From contig JAFUPU010000070.1 of assembly GCA_017472635.1 (NCBI GenBank), forward strand, positions 1 through 33,545: a stretch of DNA of 33,545 bases, written 5' to 3'. The notes under the pieces were generated by a model that did not search any database, was not told the origin of the DNA, and was given only the letters and a program-made list of their open reading frames with translations. Origin of the DNA: Bacteroidaceae bacterium (GTDB lineage: Bacteria > Bacteroidota > Bacteroidia > Bacteroidales > Bacteroidaceae). The position numbers were made by a program, and so were the translations under genes. Positions 1 through 7,800 of this stretch are shown piece after piece; position 1 is the stretch's first letter, and each line of letters opens with the position of its first letter.

Positions 1-100
1 GTTTGGAGGAGAATAATGGGGGAAAGTTTTTTTCGCAAGGGAGAAAAAGGGGAAGGAAAGGGAAGAGGGGATACACCTTATTATATTATATAGGGGGGGG

Positions 101-265
101 TAGGAGTTAGAGGAGTTAAAGGAGTTAGAGGAGTTAAAGCCGATAGCTCCGACTATGCCAAACGAACAAGACTATGCAAAGCAGAAGTATTGGCTCTAAC
201 TCCTAACGAGCGGAGCGAAGTGATAACTCCTTTAACTCCTTTCTCCAAACCTCCTCTAACTCCTA
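101..265. repeat. Nested inverted repeat of AGGAGTTA units
   Basis: The left arm (101-139) is a run of GGAGTTA units. TAGGAGTTAGAGGAG (101-115) is perfectly complementary to 251-265, and AGGAGTTAAAGGAGTTA (111-127) is perfectly complementary to 224-240; a further CTCTAACTCCTA lies at 196-207. The arms can pair in several registers because each is itself repetitive. The roughly 100-base loop region has no reading frame of note. The function is unknown; it could form a large hairpin in RNA or DNA. Confidence 0.8.
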
Positions 266-380
266 AAAGAAAAATCTCCTCTACTTCCTAAAGAAATTCT
301 CCCAAAGAAAAATCCCCTTAAAAGTGACAGACTTTCACCCTCCTATCCCCTAAAAAAAGAAGCGCGTTTCTCTCTTTCGT

Positions 381-757
381 TTCACCTGTAAAAGACTAAG
401 GGAGTGTCGGTTACGGGTGAAGGAAGGGCGTTTCATCCTCCTTTCAACCCCTTCTAAATAGTTGATAGTTCATTGTTGATAGTCGATAGTTGACAGTTGA
501 TAGTTGCATATATTAAATAATCCGCGATCATCCGCTAAATCCGCGTCATCTGCGTGCCATTAAATTGGTTGAAGGGTTGAGGAGTTGATAGTTGCATATA
601 ATAAATGATCCGCGGTCATCCGCTGAATCTGCGTCATCCGCGTGCCATTAAATTGGTTGAAGAGTTGAAGAGTTGATGGAAGGTGTGAAAGATGGATGGA
701 AGCACATCCTTTCACCCGTAACAGTTTGTGTCACATTGGGATATGGGTGAAATGAAA
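381..757. repeat. Dispersed TTCACCC/GGGTGAA inverted motifs
   Basis: GTTACGGGTGAA (410-421) has its perfect reverse complement at 711-722, so the 88-base tandem repeat is bracketed by a 12-base inverted pair. TTCACCTGTAA (381-391) can also pair locally with 411-421 with one mismatch, and the right copy can pair with a nearby GGGTGAAA. No transposase or target-site duplication was seen, so this is described only as a repeat. Confidence 0.55.
496..671. repeat. 88-base tandem repeat, two copies
   Basis: Copy one is 496-583 and copy two 584-671. Each begins GTTGATAGTTGCATAT, continues through AATCCGC/CATCCGC/GCGTCATC-like segments and ends ATTAAATTGGTTGAAG. The copies differ at only a handful of positions and a third partial start (GTTGATGG) follows at 672. 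A related copy lies in the opposite orientation at 14907-14964, so this is a dispersed intergenic family. It is not a CRISPR: the period is too long and there are no distinct spacers. Confidence 0.85.
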
Positions 758-863
758 CGAACGGAGGGGATGGAGGAATGACAGTTAGTGGTTGAGGGTT
801 GATAGTGGAAATTGTCCGCTTTCTACTATCCTTTCTTCCACGTTCGATTATCGGCTAAAGAAA

Positions 864-960
864 AGTCCCAGGACTGAGGGTGCCGGATGGCAGGACCCAG
901 CCCCGCCAGTCCCAGGACAGAACCGCATGAGTCCCAGGATAAAACGGCGTGAGTCCTGGA
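864..960. repeat. AGTCCCAGGA repeats, 22-base period
   Basis: AGTCCCAGGA occurs at 864-873, 908-917 and 930-939, with a close variant (AGTCCTGGA) at 952-960. The last three are exactly 22 bases apart, and the connecting bases are also similar (AGAACCGCATG against TAAAACGGCGTG). No function can be assigned. Confidence 0.65.
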
Positions 961-1070
961 GATTTTTCAAGAAAAGAAGGATATTTTCCAAGAAAGAGAG
1001 CGGAAACTTTCTGAAAAGAATGAAGAATCTTCCTACCCTACCTGAAAAAAAGTTTTTTCAGACGGGAGAG

Positions 1071-1160
1071 AAAAACTTTCCAGGTGAGGGAGGGAAATGG
1101 CGGAGGTGAAGGGGAAAAAACTTTCCAGACAAGGAAGAAAAATGGCGGAGGTAAAGGAAG
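1071..1160. repeat. 45-base tandem repeat, two degenerate copies
   Basis: CTTTCCAG occurs at 1076 and 1121, and AATGGCGGAGGT at 1096 and 1141, giving a 45-base period over two imperfect copies. The intervening bases are purine-rich and diverge between copies. Confidence 0.6.
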
Positions 1161-1193
1161 GAGGTGAAAGGGGGGAGAAAACACATTTCTCAT

Positions 1194-1235
1194 AAAAAGG
1201 GTGGATGAGGGATTTTCACTCCCCCTTCCACCCTT
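1194..1235 (-). terminator. Rho-independent-like terminator of the secreted-protein operon
   Basis: Read on the minus strand, AAGGGTGGA (1235-1227) pairs perfectly with TCCACCCTT (1205-1197), with an additional short inner GGGA/TCCC pairing, and is followed at once by a T run. It sits just past the stop of the small peptide gene at 1257, where the minus-strand gene set ends. Confidence 0.65.
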
Positions 1236-1256
1236 AGGGTTTCATGGTGATTCCTA

Positions 1257-1436
1257 TCACTCGTTGTCAAACCACCAGTCGCTTGAACGGCTTGAGCGGA
1301 GTGAATAAATAGTAGATCCGTCATCTACATCTTCACCTATTTTACCAGTTGTTGCATATCCTTTCTCTACCTGACATTCTACAACAAGCACCTCCGGTGA
1401 TACATAGTTCATCTCTTTTTCGTTTATCTTTTCCAT
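1257..1436 (-). CDS. Small acidic peptide of unknown function
   Basis: A 59-residue protein if it starts at the ATG at 1436. An upstream in-frame GTG at 1484, overlapping the previous stop as GTGA, would give 75 residues, and an internal ATG at 1412 starts the MNYVSPEV motif directly. It has no signal peptide or membrane segment. It has a hydrophobic-acidic first half (YVSPEVLVVECQVEKGYA), then Gly/Asp/Ser-rich sequence ending in WWFDNE. From memory, short proteins with a similar Y-x-S/A-PE-V start are common and mostly unannotated in Bacteroidales; I cannot verify this here. As the last gene after the cohesin-like genes and just before a terminator it is probably co-transcribed with them. 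The function is unknown. Confidence 0.6.
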   Translation of the reverse strand: MEKINEKEMNYVSPEVLVVECQVEKGYATTGKIGEDVDDGSTIYSLRSSRSSDWWFDNE

Positions 1437-1480
1437 AATTTTATTGTTTATCGGTATATATTCAGTTATAGTTTCTCTTT

Positions 1481-2743
1481 TCACCTATAGATTCTCTTTT
1501 CGCCACCTATGAGATAGATCTGACCTTTGACCGGATGGCTTATCACACGTCCCTGCAAGTCGTAAATCACTTCAGGACACAAGCCGTCTATCTCTGCTGC
1601 CGGTACCTCATGGATGCCGGTAGCATCGCCAATAAAGATGCGCATACGGGCAGTCTGCACATTGGCATTCTGCTTGAGGAAGGCGCGGTACGGTATCACC
1701 GTCAAACTCTTCAACACCCGGTTCCACACGTTGTCGGGTGCATAGTAGGCATAGTGGTAGACATTGTTGTTTGTAATCTCCGAAGCACAATCTATCACCT
1801 GATTGGTCAACGAGCCTACAAACGACCACCCGCCTGCCTGTGTCTCCACCAGTTCGGTTGTCGGAGCGGTAATGTCACCTGTGATAGCTCCCTCTACCTG
1901 TCCATCTCGTACACAATAGAGGTAGGGTGTGTTTGCCACCGGAGTCTCCACCTCATCGAAATAGATGCAGTCACCGTTTACCGAAGTGAGCGTATAGAAA
2001 GCATAGACGGCACAGCTGGCTGCATCCGGTGCAAACGGCAATGTCAGTGTGGCATACTTGGTTCCTTCTGCTATCTTCCGGTTATAGGTCATCTTGGCAT
2101 AAGTCGTATATTCGGGTTGGAAATCAAGACGTTTTGTATCATCGATAACCAGTTCTACCGGTTCACTGCAAGAGGTGCAGATGCCATCCTCACCCGGAGT
2201 ATGCTTATGGTATACGGTCACCTTACAGGTTGTACTCTCAGGACGGACGTAGGTGTAGCCGTCCTCATAAACCAGCTCCATATCCTGCAAGGTGATGGAG
2301 GTTTCGCCTAATGCCGCATCGGCAGCAGCCTTCACCTTAAAGGTAATCACCGGTCCTTCGGTTCCCGAGAAGGGGATGGCATCATCGGCATTCACCGTTA
2401 TCATGTAACTGCCGTCTTCCCATTTGTTATAACCCAACGTCTTGGTGCATTGCACTGTCTCGCCGAACTCATCCTCATAGCTTCCTTCACGGTCAGGCAC
2501 TACGGTCGGACGACTAGCCATGGTCACCCCTTCAGGGAAGACCACCTGCACCTGGAAGGCACGGATAGGCAACGAGTTGGTCATGTCTATCGTCACCGTC
2601 TTCGATTCGCCGGGCATAATCTCAAAATCGCTCATCGTCAGGGTTGCCTGTGCACAGACATACACCTGGCTTGCCACCAACAGCATCGCTGTTGCAAACA
2701 TATTCTTCATGCTCATACTTTTATCTTTTAACTGATTATTCAT
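1481..2743 (-). CDS. Secreted cohesin-like domain protein with short C-terminal sorting-like tail
   Basis: A 420-residue exported protein. The signal peptide is best seen from Met12 (MKNMFATAMLLVASQVYVC), so ATGs at 2716 or 2710 are alternative starts to the 2743 one used here. Residues about 33-178 form one cohesin-like beta-sandwich (PGESKTVTIDMTN, then alternating strands ending TTCKVTVY). A small His/Cys motif (HKHTPGEDGICTSC, about 179-192) may bind metal. A long beta-rich region of unknown fold follows. The last 30 residues (VIYDLQGRV...GQIYLIGGEKRIYR) resemble the short tails on many Bacteroidales surface proteins and may direct export or anchoring. The gene starts 7 bases after its upstream neighbour, so the two are almost certainly one transcript. 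Its single cohesin-like domain could in principle bind the dockerin-like domains encoded upstream; that is inference. There is no catalytic motif. Confidence 0.75.
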   Translation of the reverse strand: MNNQLKDKSMSMKNMFATAMLLVASQVYVCAQATLTMSDFEIMPGESKTVTIDMTNSLPIRAFQVQVVFPEGVTMASRPTVVPDREGSYEDEFGETVQCTKTLGYNKWEDGSYMITVNADDAIPFSGTEGPVITFKVKAAADAALGETSITLQDMELVYEDGYTYVRPESTTCKVTVYHKHTPGEDGICTSCSEPVELVIDDTKRLDFQPEYTTYAKMTYNRKIAEGTKYATLTLPFAPDAASCAVYAFYTLTSVNGDCIYFDEVETPVANTPYLYCVRDGQVEGAITGDITAPTTELVETQAGGWSFVGSLTNQVIDCASEITNNNVYHYAYYAPDNVWNRVLKSLTVIPYRAFLKQNANVQTARMRIFIGDATGIHEVPAAEIDGLCPEVIYDLQGRVISHPVKGQIYLIGGEKRIYR

Positions 2744-2750
2744 TTGACAT

Positions 2751-4790
2751 TCACTTTTTCAACACAAGGTTTGTCGTGATGGTTGCATCTACGATAGAGA
2801 TACGCCCATCGGCATTCAGGTCAGCTGCCCCTGAAACAAAACCCACATTCTCTTTCCGCTGGATGCTGTTCGTTATCATGGTGATATCCACTATCGAGAA
2901 ACGTCCGTCTCCATTCACATCCCCCGACAGGTAGTATTCCACCTCCAGTGCAGGACCTTCAGCTGACGAATAGTCCACTCCACCGGCATTGCTCAGGATG
3001 ACATTCTTTATCTCCACCGTCGTTCCATCGCATGCCACATCCGTTTGAGGGGTATAGTCCAAGGTAAACAGCGTCCCTTCGTTACCCGCGATAGGTGTGT
3101 TGCTCATCGAATAGAGGATGACCCTGTATACACCATTCCCCATATCTGCCACACTGCACCCGTGTCCTTGCAGGCGGGTTGTAGCCTCCAATGCATCAAG
3201 CGAAGTGGTCATACCCTCCATCCAGTGGATATCCATCTGCACCGCCACAATGTCGGTGTAGTTGTCCATCCCTACGGTCAGCCGGTAATCCCCATCCTCC
3301 ACACATTCGCCCGACAGGGTCAAGTTGTTCGGCTCATACGCTGCCACCTCCACCTTCACAGCCTTCATGCGGTTCGTCGGGTCGTTGGTATAAAGGTTCA
3401 TCGTGGTAGTGAACTCCCCCTCTACAGTGGGGGTATATACCACATCCAGCGAAGCGTTCTGCCAAGGTTCGACCGTCAGGGGGAGCGATGTCTTCACCTC
3501 ATACCCTTCAGCCAGAAAGGCGACTTTGTTCAGGGCCAAGGGGGCATCCCCGTTGTTAGTGAGCATATAGGTTGCCGTGACAGGCGTCGTCACCGGTGTA
3601 CTTCCCATCTGCAACAGCTCTTCTCCATAGAGTGAAGGACTCTGTATGGTCACTCCTGCCCCTTCGGTTGCCGAGGTCATGTTTTCTACCGTAATGTTGC
3701 TGAGCACCACGCCTTCCGGCTCCAACGGATACCAGCCGCTGTTGCCGTCGAGCTTTACCTTGAAAGTGCCTATCACTCCATCATCGCCCGTAAAGGTGGC
3801 ATTGCTTGAAGAGTAGAGGAAGAGCGTCAGTCTGCCGTTGGCAAAGGATGCCGTGGCGGTATGAGAAGAGCTTCTCTCCGTTACCGCGAAGCTCCCTTCA
3901 ACATACTCCAATGCCTCGGGCAGGGCGAAGGTGCACTGCATCCCCACCAGCGGCTCCATGTTGTTGACGCGCAAGGCTATCTCCACTTCGCTATCCGAGG
4001 TGCCCGATGCGCCCTCGACATGCAACTCATTCACCGAGAAGGGGTCAGCCACCAGCGTGGCTTTCTGTTCACCGTTGACGGCATTGCTCTCAAAGATTAC
4101 GGTCTCTTCCACCGCACCTCTCACCGTAGGTTTATAGACAATCTCCAACTGCTTCTGTTCGCCGGCGGCAATTGCAAACTCGGTTTCCGATGGGATAAAC
4201 GCTCCGGCACTGCAGGTCACATCTGCTATCTGAAGCGGTTCGTTTCCGCTGTTCTGCAGGGTCAGATATTGGGTATACGTGCTCCGGATAGGAATGTGTC
4301 CGTAGTCGATGCTTGTAGTCACCACCGTCAGTTTGGGAGACAAGAGGGTGACGGTTCCCGTCTCTACCGAGGCAGTGAGCGATGTTCCTGCCGCATTGCT
4401 CATCATCACTTGAGGAGTCAGCTGATAGTCAGCAGGTTCTTTCTTCAGTTTCAGTTTGAAGGTAGCCAGGTTCCCTTCATTTCCTTTCAGGGTTGAGAGG
4501 GAAAGGCTATAGACATAGAGGCGCAAACTGCCGTCTACCACTGCCGCCGACAGTTCATGTCCGTCGGTACGTGCACTGTTCAACGCAGCACTTCCTGCCA
4601 CATAGGTCAGCTGCTTGTCTAATGGGATGATGATTTCAGCGGCAGTCACCGCATCGGTCATGGTCAGTCCCACCTCCACCGTCACCTCGTCACCGGGATG
4701 TCCCGAGACGGATGACAGGCTTATCACATTTTCTGCCCTTGCTCCGATGATTGAGAGGAGCAGGAGGCAGCATATAGTCAGTCGTTTCAT
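2751..4790 (-). CDS. Secreted scaffold-like protein: three cohesin-like domains, two Ig-like domains, C-terminal dockerin
   Basis: A 679-residue protein starting at the ATG at 4790, because MKRLTICCLLLLSIIGARA is a textbook signal peptide; the in-frame ATG at 4814 only adds eight residues before it. Three cohesin-like domains alternate with two Hydin/ASPM-type Ig domains: cohesin-like at roughly 20-145, 255-390 and 490-620, each ending in an LSN/MSNA-containing strand; Ig-like at roughly 146-250 and 390-490, with LTLQNSGNEPL and YMLTNNGDAPL motifs. Residues 621-679 are a type I dockerin with two calcium-loop repeats, DVNGDGRFSIVD and DLNADGRISIVD, each having D at 1, N at 3, D at 5 and D at 12. 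No sorting tail follows: the protein ends within the dockerin. It follows the protease gene, with a hairpin in the gap. By architecture it could act as an adaptor holding dockerin-bearing partners; no binding is shown by sequence alone. Confidence 0.8.
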   Translation of the reverse strand: MKRLTICCLLLLSIIGARAENVISLSSVSGHPGDEVTVEVGLTMTDAVTAAEIIIPLDKQLTYVAGSAALNSARTDGHELSAAVVDGSLRLYVYSLSLSTLKGNEGNLATFKLKLKKEPADYQLTPQVMMSNAAGTSLTASVETGTVTLLSPKLTVVTTSIDYGHIPIRSTYTQYLTLQNSGNEPLQIADVTCSAGAFIPSETEFAIAAGEQKQLEIVYKPTVRGAVEETVIFESNAVNGEQKATLVADPFSVNELHVEGASGTSDSEVEIALRVNNMEPLVGMQCTFALPEALEYVEGSFAVTERSSSHTATASFANGRLTLFLYSSSNATFTGDDGVIGTFKVKLDGNSGWYPLEPEGVVLSNITVENMTSATEGAGVTIQSPSLYGEELLQMGSTPVTTPVTATYMLTNNGDAPLALNKVAFLAEGYEVKTSLPLTVEPWQNASLDVVYTPTVEGEFTTTMNLYTNDPTNRMKAVKVEVAAYEPNNLTLSGECVEDGDYRLTVGMDNYTDIVAVQMDIHWMEGMTTSLDALEATTRLQGHGCSVADMGNGVYRVILYSMSNTPIAGNEGTLFTLDYTPQTDVACDGTTVEIKNVILSNAGGVDYSSAEGPALEVEYYLSGDVNGDGRFSIVDITMITNSIQRKENVGFVSGAADLNADGRISIVDATITTNLVLKK

Positions 4791-4820
4791 TGTTACGCTT
4801 ATTCTTTGGGGCATGGATTA

Positions 4821-4884
4821 CACGGATTTCACGGAATCTTTCTTAATCGCACCGATAAAAACCGTGGAAACCGTGAAATCCGTG
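4821..4884 (-). repeat. Intercistronic inverted repeat between protease and scaffold-like genes
   Basis: CACGGATTTCACGG (4821-4834) has its perfect reverse complement at 4871-4884, separated by 36 bases. It fills most of the 104-base gap between the protease stop (4895) and the next start (4790). There is no U-tract, so it looks more like an RNA-processing, stabilising or attenuating hairpin, or a member of a dispersed repeat family, than a full terminator. Confidence 0.7.
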
Positions 4885-4894
4885 CCTATAAACA

Positions 4895-7800
4895 CTACTT
4901 CTTCACCGCCTTTGCCGTCTGCATCAACGTACCGTCCACATAGAGGCTCACCAAATAGAGTCCGTCAGCCAAGTTTCCGGCAGGATGCCAGGTGTGGCTG
5001 TGCTCGCCATAGCCGCATCCGGTGCGGTAGTTATATACAGTGCGTCCGGCAAGGTCGCTGACAACGATGGCTACCTGATGGCTTCCCTCCTTACCTATTA
5101 TATAAGGTATATGCAGTTCGGTGCTGAAGGGGTTGGGATAAGGCAGGGTCATCTGCATACCCTCTACCACACCCACACCGGTGGCATCTCCGTTGATGGC
5201 CAACACATTCTTGCCGCGTGCATCGCTCAACACCACTTGGCTGATGGCAACCTCTTCACCGATGCGAAGCAAAGCCTGCTTGCCGGGAGCAATGGTACGA
5301 CCTGCCATAGAGTAAGCCAGGAAGAGGTATTCATCCTCGCTCTGCCAGTTGCCGGTCTGTTCAAAGCCGTTCAAGCCTTCCATGGCGGCAAACTCGGTGC
5401 CCTTGGGAGCGGCTATGCGCACCTGCACACCACCCAGTGCCACGGGACTCTCCACATAGAGGATTCCCTCTTCGATGGTATAGGTAGCCGTGTTGTTTAC
5501 CGAAGCGATGCTGGTTTCAGCGGGTGTAAGGATAAGGTTGAGCGTACCCACCACATCAAGGATGTTTACGGCGAGGTCGCTGTTCACATCGGCCGCTTCG
5601 AAGATGAAGGGTTGCGGGTCTTGGTTGGTCATGTAGGCAATCTCTGTCACCACGTCTGCCACATCTACCGCCATGCTTCCGTTGGCATCACCCTTCTGTG
5701 CGGTGAGCGGTGTGGCGGCTACGGCATTACTCAGGGCATGAGAACTTAACGAGGTGGTCAACTGCTTGATGAAGTAGTAATAAGTAGTGCCGGGCACTAC
5801 ATCGTAGTCGGTGTAAGCGGTCTCTTCGGAAGAGAGAACAGATTCATTTACAATGATACTATCACTATTCACGCCCTGTGCATCCACGGTATATCGATAG
5901 ATATTGTACCCCAACAAATCTTCAAAGTCCTCTTCATCGGTTTCCCAAGTAAGAGCCACCTTACCCAATCCGGCTTCTGCCATCAAGCCTGTTGCCATAG
6001 AGCCGGCAGCGGCTACCTGTACGTTGAAACGCACATCTTCAATAGGAATATCGAAATATTCGTTGTCTCGGGCATCGGCTACGTAGATGCGGTTCAGTCC
6101 GTCTGCTCCGGTCTTACCGGTGATGGTCAGGTAAGCGGTGTAAATCAGGCTGTCGGCACTCCAGCTACCCTCTTCGGCAATGGCATGTTGCGTATAGGGA
6201 GGACGCACACCCATAGCTATGGTAGGTGCTACACTAACATCCATCGGACGATTGAAATAGACTTCAAACTTATGTTTGCCTACACCGAGCGGTGGCAATT
6301 GCTCAAACTCATCTTGGGCATCATAGCCGTTGACTACCACTTTCCATACAACACCATGGGCTTCGGCTGAGGGACGGGTAAGGGTATTAGAGAGATCATA
6401 AACACCAAAGCCTGTAGGTAAAGTTGGATGAAGCATATCAATTAACCCCTCTCTGATAAGATCTTCACGGGCTGAACCTAAATAATTCGGACTTTCAGGA
6501 GTATAGTTAATCGGTGTCTCTGAATAACATCCCAAGTTATAATAGTCTCCTGAGATTCCTCCAATATTTCCGAACACATTAGAAGAGGAATAATCAGAAC
6601 ATCCTAAATACTGAATTGTAGCGCTTTCGGTGTAAATATTCCCGATTACATTCGCATCGGAGAAGGCTATATCACCTGGAAAAAGCTGAACCGATCCTTC
6701 CGAATATACAATATTCGTTTTATGCATCATTTGATAATGATTAAACAAATATCCACTAGCATAACAATGCTCAACAACACAATTATTCATATTCACAGAT
6801 CTCATACCATAGACATTAGTCGTTGCAATCATTCTCAAACCTGAAAATTTAACATATTCAACTGTATTTCCACAAAAATTAAAGTCATGAATATATCCTG
6901 TTTCATGATCTGCCATCTTAAACACAATCATACTATCAGGAGTTCCCACACAATGGAGAGACCCATTCGGAATGTTTAGACTGATACCACCCTTAAACTT
7001 CAACACCGTACCCGGTTTAATCGTCAACGTTACCCCTTCAGGCACTGCCAATGTCTTCGTTACAATATAATGTACTCCCGGATAAAGCGTAGTATTCTCC
7101 GTAATCATACCTCCTATCTCCACACCATTTTCTACGGTGATTGTAAACTCATGCTCCAACTCTTCGGCAATGTTGTCGCACGTTGCTTTCAATACCAACC
7201 GAATCTTTCTGCCATCCACGCAATCGTCTTTTACCTTGAAGCGAACGGGGTTGACACTGATGTTTTTGCCGTAGCTGCTGAGCGGCTTGCCGAAAGCTAC
7301 ACTTTCGTCGAGAATTTCCACGATGGTGGGGTCTTCGTTCTCTGCAACTTCCAAAGAGAAGGTGATATTTTTTGCCTGTCCCCACTCGTTGCGAAGTGTA
7401 GGATAGAGGGCAATGGTCTCTCCCGCATCGGGACGACCGTCGGCATCGCCCACGATGGTATCTTTCAACAGGTAGGTGACCAAGCCCAGTTCGGGGATGC
7501 AGTCGGCATCGGTCAGCCGGTAAGCCGCTTCGAAATCGACATCGCCATAACCGTTCTGCTTGCGCGTGTGGATAAGGTCGCCGAAGAGCACCTCCCAACT
7601 GCTGTACTCCTTGGTCTGGAGCAGGCGGGATACGCCACCTGCCACGAAAGGACACGCCATGGAGGTTCCGTTCAAAGCCTTGTACTTACCGCCGGGATAG
7701 GTACTCATGATGGCAGAACCCGGTGCACGAAGTTCGTAGTTGTAGAGCTTCTCTTCGCCAAAGGCTGAGAAGGTGGGACCGTCGTCATCGTAATTACTGA

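Larger units (their letters stand above)
1..1256. other. Gene-free, repeat-rich intergenic region
   Basis: No open frame here looks like a real protein; the longest (792-1109, plus strand) is low-complexity, Lys/Arg/Phe-rich and lies across short repeats. The stretch is strongly purine-biased on the plus strand (AGGAGTTA, GGGAGAAAA and similar) and holds several repeat families listed separately: a nested inverted repeat (101-265), GGGTGAA/TTCACCC copies (381-757), an 88-base tandem repeat (496-671), a 22-base periodic motif (864-960) and a 45-base repeat (1071-1160). It lies downstream of the minus-strand secreted-protein operon, whose terminator-like hairpin is at 1194-1235. Confidence 0.7.

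Noticed and set aside
496-671. Possible CRISPR array
   Set aside because: Only two copies with an 88-base period and nearly identical throughout; no short repeat with variable spacers and no cas genes.
381-757. Insertion sequence or integron site
   Set aside because: There are inverted motifs but no transposase or integrase gene and no target duplication, so only a repeat is reported.
792-1109. Open frame of 105 codons on the plus strand
   Set aside because: Low-complexity Lys/Arg/Phe/Pro sequence running across short repeats, with no recognisable domain, no good promoter and no neighbour on that strand.
1535-2311. Long plus-strand frame of 258 codons
   Set aside because: It is antisense to the cohesin-like gene, has a His/Cys-rich composition typical of shadow frames, and the minus-strand protein has a clear signal peptide and domains.
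2751-4814. Upstream start at 4814 for the scaffold-like gene
   Set aside because: It would put eight polar residues before a clean signal peptide that begins exactly at the ATG at 4790.
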